A stretch of 64,000 nt of DNA, taken from NCBI GenBank assembly GCA_002342065.1, contig DDPF01000016.1:62001-126000 (forward strand), read 5' to 3'. Positions 1-8,933 of this stretch are shown piece by piece. A program made the position numbers and the translations under genes. The first letter of the stretch is position 1, and each line of letters opens with the position of its first letter. Below the pieces are notes generated by a model, which saw nothing but the letters and a program-made list of their open reading frames with translations, did no database searches and was not told where the DNA came from. The DNA comes from Bacteroidetes bacterium UBA2475. GTDB taxonomy: Bacteria; Bacteroidota; Bacteroidia; B-17B0; Aurantibacillaceae.

Positions 1-330
1 CGTAAGATATTTTAATTGGAACATGATAGAAAGTACAATGGCAATTCCAAAAACGGGAACACAAAAGTTAGAAAGGTAAAAGAGAGGCATCAACTTTCGT
101 CCTTTTATAATTTTACCCAGGGGTAAGGCCAAAATAAAAACCCCTAAGAACCTGAACGTGATAAAAAGGGCAATTTCTTCATCCGTAAAGCCTTTTCGGG
201 TCATATAAAGGGGTAAGATGTTCATAAAAGTGGCATTAACCATCTGTATAAAGAACTCAGAAACGATAACATTTAGCACCGCTTTCTCAATATTTTTATA
301 ATCTTTTATAAATGAAAACATCCTAGACAT
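1..330 (-). CDS. MFS transporter, N-terminal fragment (cut by window edge)
   Basis: Reading the minus strand from the ATG at 330 gives 110 codons open to the window edge. After a short basic, amphipathic start (MSRMFSFIKDYKN) come three hydrophobic stretches, including FFIQMVNATFMNILPLYM, FRFLGVFILALPLGKIIKGRK and FYLSNFCVPVFGIAIVLSI. The loop after the second helix, GKIIKGRK, resembles the basic loop 2-3 of major facilitator transporters, so an inner-membrane secondary transporter is likely; substrate unknown. A second in-frame ATG lies at 321. No Shine-Dalgarno site is visible, as is usual in Bacteroidota. It is divergent from the gene at 642. The family call is by topology and loop motif only. 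Confidence 0.6.
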   Translation of the reverse strand, partial: MSRMFSFIKDYKNIEKAVLNVIVSEFFIQMVNATFMNILPLYMTRKGFTDEEIALFITFRFLGVFILALPLGKIIKGRKLMPLFYLSNFCVPVFGIAIVLSIMFQLKYLT

Positions 331-586
331 GCAGGTTTCGTGAGCTTAAAGGGCAAATAGGATGTTTTTTTTTGGCTGAAAATTGCTGCATTTATGGATT
401 TTTGTTTTGCGCTCTGCAATAATAAAAGTATCAATAAGTTGCAAAAAATGCAAATAAGCTCTTTTCTTCAATGGCTAAGCATCAATTTCATGCTTTTTTG
501 GGAATAACCGGGTTCAAAATTATACTTATTCATTTTTTCAAAATATTGGTGGCGATAAGCAGTTTCATCAGGGCTTTGAATGGGAC

Positions 587-594
587 TAATTTTG
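587..594 (+). promoter_or_regulatory. Bacteroidota -7 promoter element
   Basis: TAATTTTG fits TAnnTTTG exactly and lies about 47 bases before the ATG at 642. I see no good TTG at the usual 19-21 base distance upstream, so only the -7 half is supported. Confidence 0.45.
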
Positions 595-641
595 TTTCAA
601 CAAATAACTTAAATAATTAATCAATTAAAAAACTAGAAAAC

Positions 642-1541
642 ATGAAAACTCAAAACAAACAAACAAACAACTTAAACAAGGGATTACTAACATTATGTTT
701 ATCATTTATTTTTTGCGGTGCAATTAACGCTCAGGATAAAATGCTTTTAAAGAATGGAGAAGAGTTAGATGTAAAAGTAACGGAAGTAACTTCTACAGAA
801 ATAAAGTATAAAAATTTTGACAATCTTACCGGACCTACACGTATAGTTTATAGGTCTGAAGTTTTTTCGGTTAAATATGAAAATGGCGCTAAAGATGTTT
901 TTGCTACCGAAGCAAAAAAAGAAGTATCCAATGTTGAAATGGTTAGTCATCCTCAAATTATCATTCAACAACCGGCAGAGCCAAATAAATTTGAGCCGGA
1001 TTCTTCAGATTTTGCGAAAGTAAAACGTAAAAGATTTGGCGGACCACGTATTGGTGTAACGTATATTTCTCCGGGTACTTCTTCAGATTATTTAAGCAGT
1101 GAAGGTAAACAACCGGTGCTTACTCAATTTGGATGGCAGTTTGAAGGAAGGTTATTTACAGTAGAAGGTAACACACAAGGTATAATTGAATTTATACCAT
1201 TAATTGGTGGTGTTGAACAAGGTATGTTCATACCAAGTGCAAGTTTATTAATTGGTATAAGAGGTGGTGAAAAAAGAATGTTTGAATTTGCAATGGGCCC
1301 AAACTTTTCAGTTACCCGCGATTATAAAAGAGATCTAACTGTACAAACCGGTGTTGTAATAGCGTTTGGAACCAGTTTTAAACATGGTAATATTAATTTC
1401 CCTGTAAATCTTGCTTTTGTACCATCAATTGGAAGTAAACATGATGTATATAATGCCGATTCAAATACATACACAAAGCAAAGTTTTCAAACAGGTTGTA
1501 GATTATCATTGGTTGTAGGATTTAATTCAAGAAAAAAATAG
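642..1541 (+). CDS. Secreted two-module envelope protein of unknown function
   Basis: 299 residues with a signal peptide (LLTLCLSFIFCGAINAQ, cut near residue 31). Module 1 (about residues 32-90) begins DKMLLKNGEELDVKV and contains FDNLTGP and a VFSVKYENG segment; the same module occurs in the next gene (DSCGDRIILRNADEVDAKI, CDNLTGP, VFMIKYANG). Module 2 (about 130-299) has alternating beta-type strands with IIEFIPLIGGVEQGMFIPS and FEFAMGPNFS, and is clearly related to the C-terminal half of the protein at 54433-55707. Likely periplasmic or an outer-membrane barrel. Together with 1572-2339 it forms a two-gene unit with a 30-base gap. No enzymatic motif seen. Confidence 0.8.
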   Translation: MKTQNKQTNNLNKGLLTLCLSFIFCGAINAQDKMLLKNGEELDVKVTEVTSTEIKYKNFDNLTGPTRIVYRSEVFSVKYENGAKDVFATEAKKEVSNVEMVSHPQIIIQQPAEPNKFEPDSSDFAKVKRKRFGGPRIGVTYISPGTSSDYLSSEGKQPVLTQFGWQFEGRLFTVEGNTQGIIEFIPLIGGVEQGMFIPSASLLIGIRGGEKRMFEFAMGPNFSVTRDYKRDLTVQTGVVIAFGTSFKHGNINFPVNLAFVPSIGSKHDVYNADSNTYTKQSFQTGCRLSLVVGFNSRKK

Positions 1542-1571
1542 GTTGTTTAAACTGAATTAAAAAGAACCATA

Positions 1572-2339
1572 ATGAAAACAAAAAAAATATATCTGTTAGC
1601 AGCTCTCGTTCTTATAATAGCAGTGTTTTCTAAGTGCACCATGCAAAAGCGGACATATAGAAGTGGTTATTATGTAAGTTGGAACAAAAAAGCAAATATT
1701 ATTTCGGAGTTCGCTAGAAAAACGGAGATAAAAAAAGAAAAGCCAAAGGAAGAAATTGTATTTGAACCTATCGCGAAAAAAGATAATGAGATTCAAAAAC
1801 TTTTACTTGCGTCGGTTAATAAGCATGAAAATAATGTGCTTAAGCGATCAACTATAAAACCACTAAAACTAATTAATGATAGTTGTGGCGACAGAATAAT
1901 ACTCCGAAATGCCGATGAAGTTGACGCAAAGATCTTAGAAATAGATAAGTATTTTGTAAGATATAAACGCTGCGATAACTTAACCGGCCCTATGGTAATT
2001 GCAAAATCCGAAGATGTATTTATGATAAAGTACGCTAACGGTATAAAAGAAGTGTTTGAAAAAAGTGCGACTGAAAAAACCGGCACAGAAAAACAAATCG
2101 TAAAAGAAGTTTTGCCTCCTGCTGAGTATAATAACTTTGCTATTGCTAGTGTTGCAACAGCCATTTTGGGTCTTACAATTATACTCGCACCTATACCTTT
2201 TGTTTTGGGAATAATTGGTTCAAACCAAATAAAGAAAGATCCTCAAAAATATAAAGGAAAAGGAATGGCCGGTATTGGATTAACATTTGGTGCAATTGGA
2301 ACCATCCTTTTAATGATGATAATCTTTTTTGCAATTTAA
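1572..2339 (+). CDS. Lipoprotein with DUF4190-like C-terminal membrane domain
   Basis: 255 residues. The N-terminus is a lipoprotein signal with the lipobox FSKC at about residues 19-22. Residues about 105-160 repeat the module seen in the upstream protein (LRNADEVDAKILEIDKYFVRY, CDNLTGP, VFMIKYANGIKEVFE). The C-terminus has two hydrophobic segments around a basic loop (IGSNQIKKDPQKYKGKGMAG), the layout of DUF4190 proteins. It thus looks like a membrane-anchored partner sharing a recognition domain with 642-1541. The stop lies one base before the convergent miaA stop, with no terminator visible between them. Function unknown. Confidence 0.75.
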   Translation: MKTKKIYLLAALVLIIAVFSKCTMQKRTYRSGYYVSWNKKANIISEFARKTEIKKEKPKEEIVFEPIAKKDNEIQKLLLASVNKHENNVLKRSTIKPLKLINDSCGDRIILRNADEVDAKILEIDKYFVRYKRCDNLTGPMVIAKSEDVFMIKYANGIKEVFEKSATEKTGTEKQIVKEVLPPAEYNNFAIASVATAILGLTIILAPIPFVLGIIGSNQIKKDPQKYKGKGMAGIGLTFGAIGTILLMMIIFFAI

Positions 2340-2340
2340 C

Positions 2341-3297
2341 TTAAGTATGACTTGTGATAATATCAATATAGGCTTTAATTTTTTCAAGATCGGTTGGCTC
2401 AAATTGCTCAAAGTCATCTTGATTCTTAAACCAGGTTAGTTGCCTTTTGGCGTAGTTGCGGGTGTGTTGTTTAATTTTATTAATAGCAGTTGGCAAATTA
2501 TAACTCGCATCCAAATAGGCATAAAGTTCTTTGTAACCAACTGTTTTAAGTGCGTTAAAATGTTTTTGATGTTGCAGTTCTTTCACTTCTTCTAATAAAC
2601 CTGCAGCCATCATTTCATCCACACGGTTATTAATTTGAGAATATAATTTTTCGCGATCGGTATTTATTAAAATTTTAACTGCTGTAAAATTACGTGCAGC
2701 CTTAGGTTGGTTTAAAAAAGAAGAGTACGGTTTACCGGTAAAACGGCAAACTTCCAAAGCCCTTATTAGGCGTTGGGGATTGTGAGTGTCTACAGAATTG
2801 AAGTAAGTTTCGTCTAGTTTCTTCACTTCGTTTTGTAGCCACTCTAAACCAAATTCTATAAATTTTTTATTTAATTCTTCACGAATTTCTAAAGGCACTT
2901 CAATAAAATCATCAACGCCATTTAACACAGCGTCAATATAAAGACCAGACCCTCCTACCAAAAAAACAATATCGCGTTCTTTAAATAATTCATTTAGTGT
3001 TAAAAGAGCATCTTTTTCAAAATGTCCGGCCCCATATAGTTCGGCAATGCTTTTTGTATTAATGAAATAGTGTTTAACAGCATTTAATTGTTCGGCAGTT
3101 GGCTTAGCCGTACCAATGCTCATTTCCTTATAAAACTGCCGCGAATCTGCCGAAAGGATAACTGAGCTATAATGCTTTGCTAATTCAATGGAAAGAGCTG
3201 TTTTTCCCACCGCGGTAGGCCCGGCAATAACAATTAAATATTTAGTTTTACCCGAAATAATGCGGTAAAGGTAATTTTTATTCCAATAATTATTCAA
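2341..3297 (-). CDS. miaA: tRNA dimethylallyltransferase MiaA
   Basis: 318 residues, normal length. Transfers a dimethylallyl group to N6 of A37 in tRNAs that read codons starting with U, the first step towards ms2i6A. The P-loop GPTAVGKT is at about residues 27-34, followed by SADSRQFYKEMSIGTAKPT, the family's DSRQ and GTAKP motifs. Further conserved parts are FLVGGSGLYIDAVLNG and NPQRLIRALEV. The ATG at 3297 gives about 20 residues before the first beta strand, slightly longer than usual. It is convergent with the lipoprotein gene and divergent from the SGNH operon at 3365. A tRNA-Leu(CAA), a plausible MiaA substrate because it reads UUG, is encoded later in the window. Confidence 0.95.
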   Translation of the reverse strand: MNNYWNKNYLYRIISGKTKYLIVIAGPTAVGKTALSIELAKHYSSVILSADSRQFYKEMSIGTAKPTAEQLNAVKHYFINTKSIAELYGAGHFEKDALLTLNELFKERDIVFLVGGSGLYIDAVLNGVDDFIEVPLEIREELNKKFIEFGLEWLQNEVKKLDETYFNSVDTHNPQRLIRALEVCRFTGKPYSSFLNQPKAARNFTAVKILINTDREKLYSQINNRVDEMMAAGLLEEVKELQHQKHFNALKTVGYKELYAYLDASYNLPTAINKIKQHTRNYAKRQLTWFKNQDDFEQFEPTDLEKIKAYIDIITSHT

Positions 3298-3364
3298 AAC
3301 CGTTTGTGAACAACTCTTTTTTAATACTTTACTAAGGTTTTTAAGCCTTTGGTATATTTAGGAC

Positions 3365-4801
3365 ATGCATAAACCGTGGCAAAGTTTAATCTTTGTACTT
3401 CTTGTTTTTTTGGCCTTAGGGCTGTTAAGTTTTTCTTTTCCTAAAGACGGTATTGCTATATCCTCTAATTTAAAATTAGAATTTCCTTCTTTAGCAACTT
3501 TGTTTGGCGAGAAAACAAACAAAAAAGACATTTCTAAAATACTGGATGTTGTAAATAATATTGATACCACCTTTGCAATAAACGATACTACCACAAAGGT
3601 TGTTAAAGGAAATGATACCGCTGCCGTAAAGCTCATTACTAGCATTCAAAGAACAAATAAAGATGCACTTAAAAATTTCTTTGATGCTTTAACTGAGTTA
3701 AAAGCAAATCCAAAAGCTATTCGCGTTTTACATTATGGCGATAGCCAGATAGAAGGGGACCGCATCACAGATTACTTAAGACTAAAACTACAAGGCCAAT
3801 TCGGTGGACATGGTCCGGGTTTAATTTCACTAATGCCAATAGCGCCGAGTGTTATAAATAAAATTTCTAATGGTCCGGGCTGGGACAGGTACAATGTTTT
3901 TACGAGTAAAGATAAACGTGTGCCTCACAGTAATTTTGGTGTATTAGCTTCTTTTAACCGTTTTAGTAATTACCGAAAATTAAATGATTCAAGTACGGTT
4001 GTTACTTCCAGCATTTCTGTAACAACTACAAAAGGAGGCGGAGCAAATGCTTTAGCCTATAAAAAATTGAAATTATTTTATGGCGGCTCGCAAACAAAAA
4101 CATGGTGTGAGTTCTATGATGGCCCTGCGTTGGTTGGTGCCGATAGTTTGGAAGAGGGCGGCTCATTCAGAATAAAAGAATACAATGTGGGCAATGGTTC
4201 AAACACACATCAATTAAAGTTTAGCGGAAAAGACAGCCCTGATTTTTACGCGATCTCTTTAGAAAGTGAAACCGGTGTGTTGGTTGACAATATTGCTTTG
4301 CGCGGAAGTAGCGGAACTTTTTTTCACCAGATAAATAATGGGCAATTAAAACAATTTTACGATTATTTAAACGTAAAATTGGTTATTCTTCAATTTGGTG
4401 GCAACGCAACTCCTTCAATTAAAGATGAGAAAACGGCAATTAATTACGCAGGTTATTTGCGCTCTCAAATTAACATTGTAAAAAAAGCTGCACCTAACGC
4501 AAGTATTTTATTTATTGGCCCTGCCGATATGAGCATTAAGAAAGGTACCGAATACGAAACATATCCCTTCCTGGAAACAACCCGCAACGAAATAAAAAAG
4601 GTAGTATTAGAAAGTGGTTGTGCTTTTTTTGATATGTACGATTGTATGGGTGGCAAAAACTCAATGGCCGGTTGGGTTGATCAAAAATTAGCAGCTACAG
4701 ATTACATTCATTTTAGTCCGCAGGGTGCAAGAAAAATAGCCACGTTATTATACTCAGCATTAATTAATGATTATAACGCTTATTTAAAAACAAAGAAGTG
4801 A
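3365..4801 (+). CDS. SGNH/GDSL hydrolase-like protein, O-acetylation operon
   Basis: 478 residues with an N-terminal signal anchor (about residues 8-25). The SGNH domain starts at VLHYGDSQIEGDR with Asp126 and Ser127 as the block I nucleophile motif; the block V Asp-x-x-His is DYIHFSPQG with Asp446 and His449. Block III reads LQFGGNA rather than the usual GxND. Between blocks I and V lies a large insertion (about residues 180-320), probably a beta-rich carbohydrate-binding domain. Such proteins sit beside MBOAT acyltransferases and act on acetyl groups of exopolysaccharide, as AlgJ/AlgX do. First gene of a four-gene operon. A near-consensus -7 box (TATATTTA, 3353-3360) ends 4 bases before the ATG. 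Confidence 0.8.
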   Translation: MHKPWQSLIFVLLVFLALGLLSFSFPKDGIAISSNLKLEFPSLATLFGEKTNKKDISKILDVVNNIDTTFAINDTTTKVVKGNDTAAVKLITSIQRTNKDALKNFFDALTELKANPKAIRVLHYGDSQIEGDRITDYLRLKLQGQFGGHGPGLISLMPIAPSVINKISNGPGWDRYNVFTSKDKRVPHSNFGVLASFNRFSNYRKLNDSSTVVTSSISVTTTKGGGANALAYKKLKLFYGGSQTKTWCEFYDGPALVGADSLEEGGSFRIKEYNVGNGSNTHQLKFSGKDSPDFYAISLESETGVLVDNIALRGSSGTFFHQINNGQLKQFYDYLNVKLVILQFGGNATPSIKDEKTAINYAGYLRSQINIVKKAAPNASILFIGPADMSIKKGTEYETYPFLETTRNEIKKVVLESGCAFFDMYDCMGGKNSMAGWVDQKLAATDYIHFSPQGARKIATLLYSALINDYNAYLKTKK

Positions 4802-6048
4802 GAAATTTAAGTTCTATATATAATTTCAAAATTAAATTGCTTGCAGTTTTTTGTTTTGGATCGGTAAGTTTTTACCAGGCTCAGCAATCTGCTGTTCCCA
4901 CCTACACCTTCATGAAAATGGAGTATAATCATTTATATTTTTCAAAAGACAGCACCAACTTTTTAAAACTCTATAAAAAATTAGATGACCTTAAGTTAAA
5001 AAAAATAAGCAGGGTAGGCGTGGCGCACTTTGGCGGCTCGCACGTGCAGGCCGGTACATGGAGCAGTACCTTCGTAAATAATTTACAGAACGAATTTAAA
5101 ACAGTTGGTGGCGGTTATTTTGTATTTCCTTACAAGATCGCAAAAACAAATGGGCAATCGTTTGCTACAACATTTTCAAACGGTAACTGGAAAAGGTTTA
5201 GAGCCATCGGTAAAGATTTTTTTGTACCCCTAGGTATGAGTGCTTTAAGTATTTCTACGCGCGACAGTGTCACTAATTTTGGTGTTGCACTTACAAAAAA
5301 AGCCGTGTGCAGAAGTTTTAGTTCTATTAAAGTGTATCATAATTTTACTGAGGGTTTTGAATTTAAATTGGATAGCCTGCATAATTTCACACCAATAAGA
5401 ACTGATTTTAAAGAATTTGGTTACACACTTTTTAATTTTGAATTACCAATAGACTCTGTCAATTTTAAATTGGTTCGTAAAGACACGGTGCACTCTGATT
5501 TTGTTTTGTTTGGTTTTAGTTTGGATAACGATCTGCAATCAGGATTTTATTTTGCCGGCCTTGGTGCTAATGGCGCTGCGAGTGGCTCCTTTTTAAAATG
5601 CACCGATCTTTCATCACAGTTCTCAAGCTTAAATGCTGATCTTGTAATTATTTCTTTGGGTGTGAATGATACTCAGGCAAAAGATTTTCAAAAAGGAGAG
5701 TATATTGAAAATTATGATAGCCTGATAATGGTAATAAAAAAAGCAAATCCAAACGCCGCTATTATTTTAACCACAACAACCGATAATTTTATTCGGAGAA
5801 AAACTTCTAATAAGCGAACTGTAATTGCAAAAGATGCTATGTTTGAATTAATGGAAAAACATAACATTGCCATCTGGGACCTTTTTTCATTAATGGGTGG
5901 ATACAAATCCATGATGAAGTGGCAAAAGGTTGGCCTGGCTGGCAGAGACCGTATCCACTTTTCACCCAAAGGCTATATTTTGCTTGGAAATTTAATGTAC
6001 GAGGCATTGTATAAATCCTATTTAAACAATCAAAAAAAAGTTAACTGA
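4798..6048 (+). CDS. Second SGNH-like protein, O-acetylation operon
   Basis: 416 residues. It starts at a GTG that overlaps the upstream stop (GTGA, 4798-4801), which suggests translational coupling. Signal peptide about residues 10-30. Block I reads VAHFGGSHVQAG: Ser81 is present but the usual Asp before it is Gly. Block III is LVIISLGVND with the Asn intact, and block V is DRIHFSPKG. It is a diverged paralogue of the preceding gene, and the two are complementary in which motifs are canonical: the first keeps GDS, this one keeps GVND. Likely periplasmic and working with the MBOAT protein downstream. Whether both are active esterases or transferases cannot be told from sequence. Confidence 0.78.
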   Translation: MRNLSSIYNFKIKLLAVFCFGSVSFYQAQQSAVPTYTFMKMEYNHLYFSKDSTNFLKLYKKLDDLKLKKISRVGVAHFGGSHVQAGTWSSTFVNNLQNEFKTVGGGYFVFPYKIAKTNGQSFATTFSNGNWKRFRAIGKDFFVPLGMSALSISTRDSVTNFGVALTKKAVCRSFSSIKVYHNFTEGFEFKLDSLHNFTPIRTDFKEFGYTLFNFELPIDSVNFKLVRKDTVHSDFVLFGFSLDNDLQSGFYFAGLGANGAASGSFLKCTDLSSQFSSLNADLVIISLGVNDTQAKDFQKGEYIENYDSLIMVIKKANPNAAIILTTTTDNFIRRKTSNKRTVIAKDAMFELMEKHNIAIWDLFSLMGGYKSMMKWQKVGLAGRDRIHFSPKGYILLGNLMYEALYKSYLNNQKKVN

Positions 6049-6092
6049 TCGATTTTTTCAATAATATAATTGCTTATTCGCAGGACAAACCT

Positions 6093-7700
6093 TTGCTTTT
6101 CACTCAATTATTCTTTTGGGCTTTTTTTTCAATTGTTCTTTTAATTTATTCTACAGTTTATAAAGTAAATAAATTGCGTACCGGTTATTTACTCGCAGTT
6201 AGCTTGTTCTTTTATTTTAAGACAAGCGGTGTTTTCGTTGTCTTGTTATTATTTACAATTTGCAGTGATTATTACTGGGGAGGCCAAATAAATAAAACAA
6301 CATCCGATCTTAAACGAAAATTATTTTTAACCATAAGTGTTATTTTAAACTTAACGATTTTATGTTATTTTAAATACGCCTATTTTTTTGTCGACAGTTA
6401 TAATCAAATTACCAACGAACATTTAAAGTTCTTTAATCATTTCGCACAGTTCTCAAATACTTTTTTCTCTACAGGTTTTAGTGTGGATAAATTATTGTTG
6501 CCTGTAGGCGTTTCGTTTTTTACTTTCCAGTCACTTTCTTATACTATTGATCTTTATCGAGATAAAATAAAACCGGTTAACAGTATTTTTGACTACGGTT
6601 TCTTTGTTTGTTTTTTTCCGCACCTTGTAGCGGGTCCTATTGTTAAGGCGCACGACTTTGTTCACCAGATCTACCAACCTTATAAGGTTACAAAATTTGA
6701 ATTTGGAATGGCCGCTTTTTGGATCATTAATGGTTTTTGTAAAAAAATTGTAGCAGACTATTTAGCCGTTAATTTTATCGATAGGATCTTCGACAGTCCG
6801 ACTTATTATAGTGGTATTGAAATGGTGTTCGGGATCTTTGGGTATTCGTTACAGATCTATATGGATTTTAGTGGTTATACCGATATGGCAATTGGTTTAG
6901 CATTGATATTAGGCTACCGTTTAAAAACAAATTTTAACTCTCCCTACAAAGCCACAAGCACGAGCGAATTCTGGAAACGCTGGCACATTTCTTTATCTAC
7001 CTGGTTGCAAGAGTATTTATATATTCCTTTAGGCGGCAATAGGAAAGGAACAATTGGCTCTTACATTGCCATTTCGATATTAGCCTTATTTATGGTGTTA
7101 TTAAGTGGTAAGCTTTGGTTGGTTTTGGTTTTAATGTTAACTGCAGTTCTTTTATTGGTGCTGGCTTATTTCTTTCCTAAAATTAAGAACAGTTTAAACA
7201 CTAATATTAATTTAATGGTTACTATGCTGCTTGGCGGTCTTTGGCATGGCAGTAGTTGGCTGTTCCTGATTTGGGGAGGGTTGAATGGTTTAGGATTGAT
7301 CGTTCATAAGCAATGGAAAAAAATATCACCATTTAAAAACGCAGACCATATAGGATATAAAATTGCCTGTGTTTTAATAACATTAACTTTTATAAGTTTT
7401 ACCCGTATTTTTTTTAGAAGCAGCAGTTTGCAAACCGTTGACACTATCTTTTACAGGATCGGCAATCATTTTGGATTAGATCTTATCTTCCAGGTAATTT
7501 ATGGTTATAGGGCAGTTTTTGCTTTAATGCTAATTGGTTATTTGATCCATTGGATTCCTGAAAGACATAAAGAGATCTATCGTAATTGGTTTGCCTGCCA
7601 GCATTACTATACAATTGGTGCAATGATTATATTTGCTGTTTTTATGATGTACCAGTTAATGAGCGGAGAAATGCAACCCTTTATTTATTTTCAGTTTTAG
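6093..7700 (+). CDS. MBOAT family O-acyltransferase
   Basis: At least 535 residues, polytopic inner-membrane protein of the AlgI/DltB type that moves acetyl groups across the membrane for polysaccharide O-acetylation. Family motifs: LPVGVSFFTFQSLSYTIDLY, FFPHLVAGPIVKAHDF, YMDFSGYTDMAIG, FWKRWHISLSTWLQEYLYIP and GGLWHGSSW with the conserved His at about residue 385 (counted from 6093). The only standard start codon is TTG at 6093, but the frame is open back to 6045 and encodes IDFFNNIIAYSQDKP just before PLLFTQLFFW; relatives usually carry 15-25 residues before that segment. The real start may be the CTG at 6045, which overlaps the upstream TGA as CTGA. Confidence 0.9.
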   Translation: MLFTQLFFWAFFSIVLLIYSTVYKVNKLRTGYLLAVSLFFYFKTSGVFVVLLLFTICSDYYWGGQINKTTSDLKRKLFLTISVILNLTILCYFKYAYFFVDSYNQITNEHLKFFNHFAQFSNTFFSTGFSVDKLLLPVGVSFFTFQSLSYTIDLYRDKIKPVNSIFDYGFFVCFFPHLVAGPIVKAHDFVHQIYQPYKVTKFEFGMAAFWIINGFCKKIVADYLAVNFIDRIFDSPTYYSGIEMVFGIFGYSLQIYMDFSGYTDMAIGLALILGYRLKTNFNSPYKATSTSEFWKRWHISLSTWLQEYLYIPLGGNRKGTIGSYIAISILALFMVLLSGKLWLVLVLMLTAVLLLVLAYFFPKIKNSLNTNINLMVTMLLGGLWHGSSWLFLIWGGLNGLGLIVHKQWKKISPFKNADHIGYKIACVLITLTFISFTRIFFRSSSLQTVDTIFYRIGNHFGLDLIFQVIYGYRAVFALMLIGYLIHWIPERHKEIYRNWFACQHYYTIGAMIIFAVFMMYQLMSGEMQPFIYFQF

Positions 7701-8846
7701 GTGGAAGGCAGCAAACATATTTATTTTAAAGGATTGAACGGTTTGCGTTTTTTTGCGGCCTTTGCCGTTATTATTACACACATTGAGTTAATTAAATCGC
7801 AAATGCTTTGTCCCAATTTATATTCAACTAATAAAATAATCTTCGAATTGGGTGGACTTGGAGTGGTTTTCTTTTTTGTATTAAGCGGTTTTTTGATTAC
7901 GTATTTGCTTTTAAAGGAGAAAGAGCTAACAGATACAATTAATGTAAAGAAATTCTATATTAGGAGGATCCTACGCATCTGGCCGCTTTATTTTTTAGTT
8001 GTTATTCTTGGTTTTTTTGTACTGCCTCATTTTCATTTTATGGAAATTCCTTTTTTTTCAAAATATAACGCTCATCTCTCCATTTTAAATCTGGTTTTGT
8101 TCTTGATAATGTTGCCTAACCTGGCCTTCGCAATTTTTAAACCTTTACCACATATTGGTCAATTATGGAGTATTGGTGTAGAAGAACAGTTCTATCTATT
8201 GTGGCCATGGATAGTAAAAAACTCAAAAAATATTTTAAGAACATTATTCATTGTTATATTAATACTATTCTTGCTAAAGGTTGTTGTTTTGTTTTTATTT
8301 CTTTCTGATCCCACAAACCCAAATTTATTAGCGCTTAAAAAATTTGTTGCTATGTTAAAGATCGAAAGTATGGCCATTGGAGGAATGGGTGCATGGATGG
8401 TATTTGAAAAGAAATATTTTTACAAATTGCTAAGTAATTATTTTTTATTTGGTGCAATAGCTTCTGTTTTTTTGCTGATCTATTTTACCCCCAATATGTT
8501 GCAGGACGCTTCTTTTTTGGTTTACTCTGTACTGTTCCTGATCATTATTTTAAATGTTTCTTTGCACGACGGTGCCGCTATTAAAATAGAGAATAAACTA
8601 TTTGTTTTTTTAGGCACCATTTCCTACGGCCTGTATATGTATCATTTAATGATCGTAGCAGCTTTTATAGGCACTTTAAAGCATTTTGGCTTTACTGTAG
8701 ATAATTCTATTGGGTCACAGCTATTGGTTTATAGTGGGGTAACAGTTTCAACGATCTTAGTAGCATGGCTATCTTACAGGTATTTCGAGACCTGGTTCCT
8801 AAAACTAAAACACAGGTTTACGATAGTAAAAAGCGGCAGCGTTTAA
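7701..8846 (+). CDS. Acyltransferase 3 family membrane protein
   Basis: 381 residues, about ten membrane segments. It begins YFKGLNGLRFFAAFAVIITH, the typical acyltransferase-3 opening with Arg and a helix-1 His, followed by FFVLSGFLITYLL and FYIRRILRIWPLYFLVV (the conserved R-x-x-R region). IGQLWSIGVEEQFYLLWP is another family signature. It acetylates cell-surface sugars using a cytoplasmic acyl donor. The GTG start directly abuts the upstream TAG, so it is probably coupled to the MBOAT gene and the last gene of the operon. Having an MBOAT and an acyltransferase-3 enzyme in one operon suggests two acetylation sites or two glycan substrates. Confidence 0.88.
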   Translation: MEGSKHIYFKGLNGLRFFAAFAVIITHIELIKSQMLCPNLYSTNKIIFELGGLGVVFFFVLSGFLITYLLLKEKELTDTINVKKFYIRRILRIWPLYFLVVILGFFVLPHFHFMEIPFFSKYNAHLSILNLVLFLIMLPNLAFAIFKPLPHIGQLWSIGVEEQFYLLWPWIVKNSKNILRTLFIVILILFLLKVVVLFLFLSDPTNPNLLALKKFVAMLKIESMAIGGMGAWMVFEKKYFYKLLSNYFLFGAIASVFLLIYFTPNMLQDASFLVYSVLFLIIILNVSLHDGAAIKIENKLFVFLGTISYGLYMYHLMIVAAFIGTLKHFGFTVDNSIGSQLLVYSGVTVSTILVAWLSYRYFETWFLKLKHRFTIVKSGSV

Positions 8847-8919
8847 TTCATTATTTTACCGATTATTTACCGTTCTTACCTATTAACACGCTTTAACTTA
8901 TTGGCTTTTATTTGTTTTG

Positions 8920-8927
8920 TATGTTTG
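8920..8927 (+). promoter_or_regulatory. Bacteroidota -7 promoter element, close to start codon
   Basis: TATGTTTG fits TAnnTTTG and ends 6 bases before the ATG at 8934. A TTG at 8901-8903 is 16 bases upstream, a little short for a -33 box. If used, the transcript would begin at or next to the ATG. Confidence 0.45.
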
Positions 8928-8933
8928 TTGATA

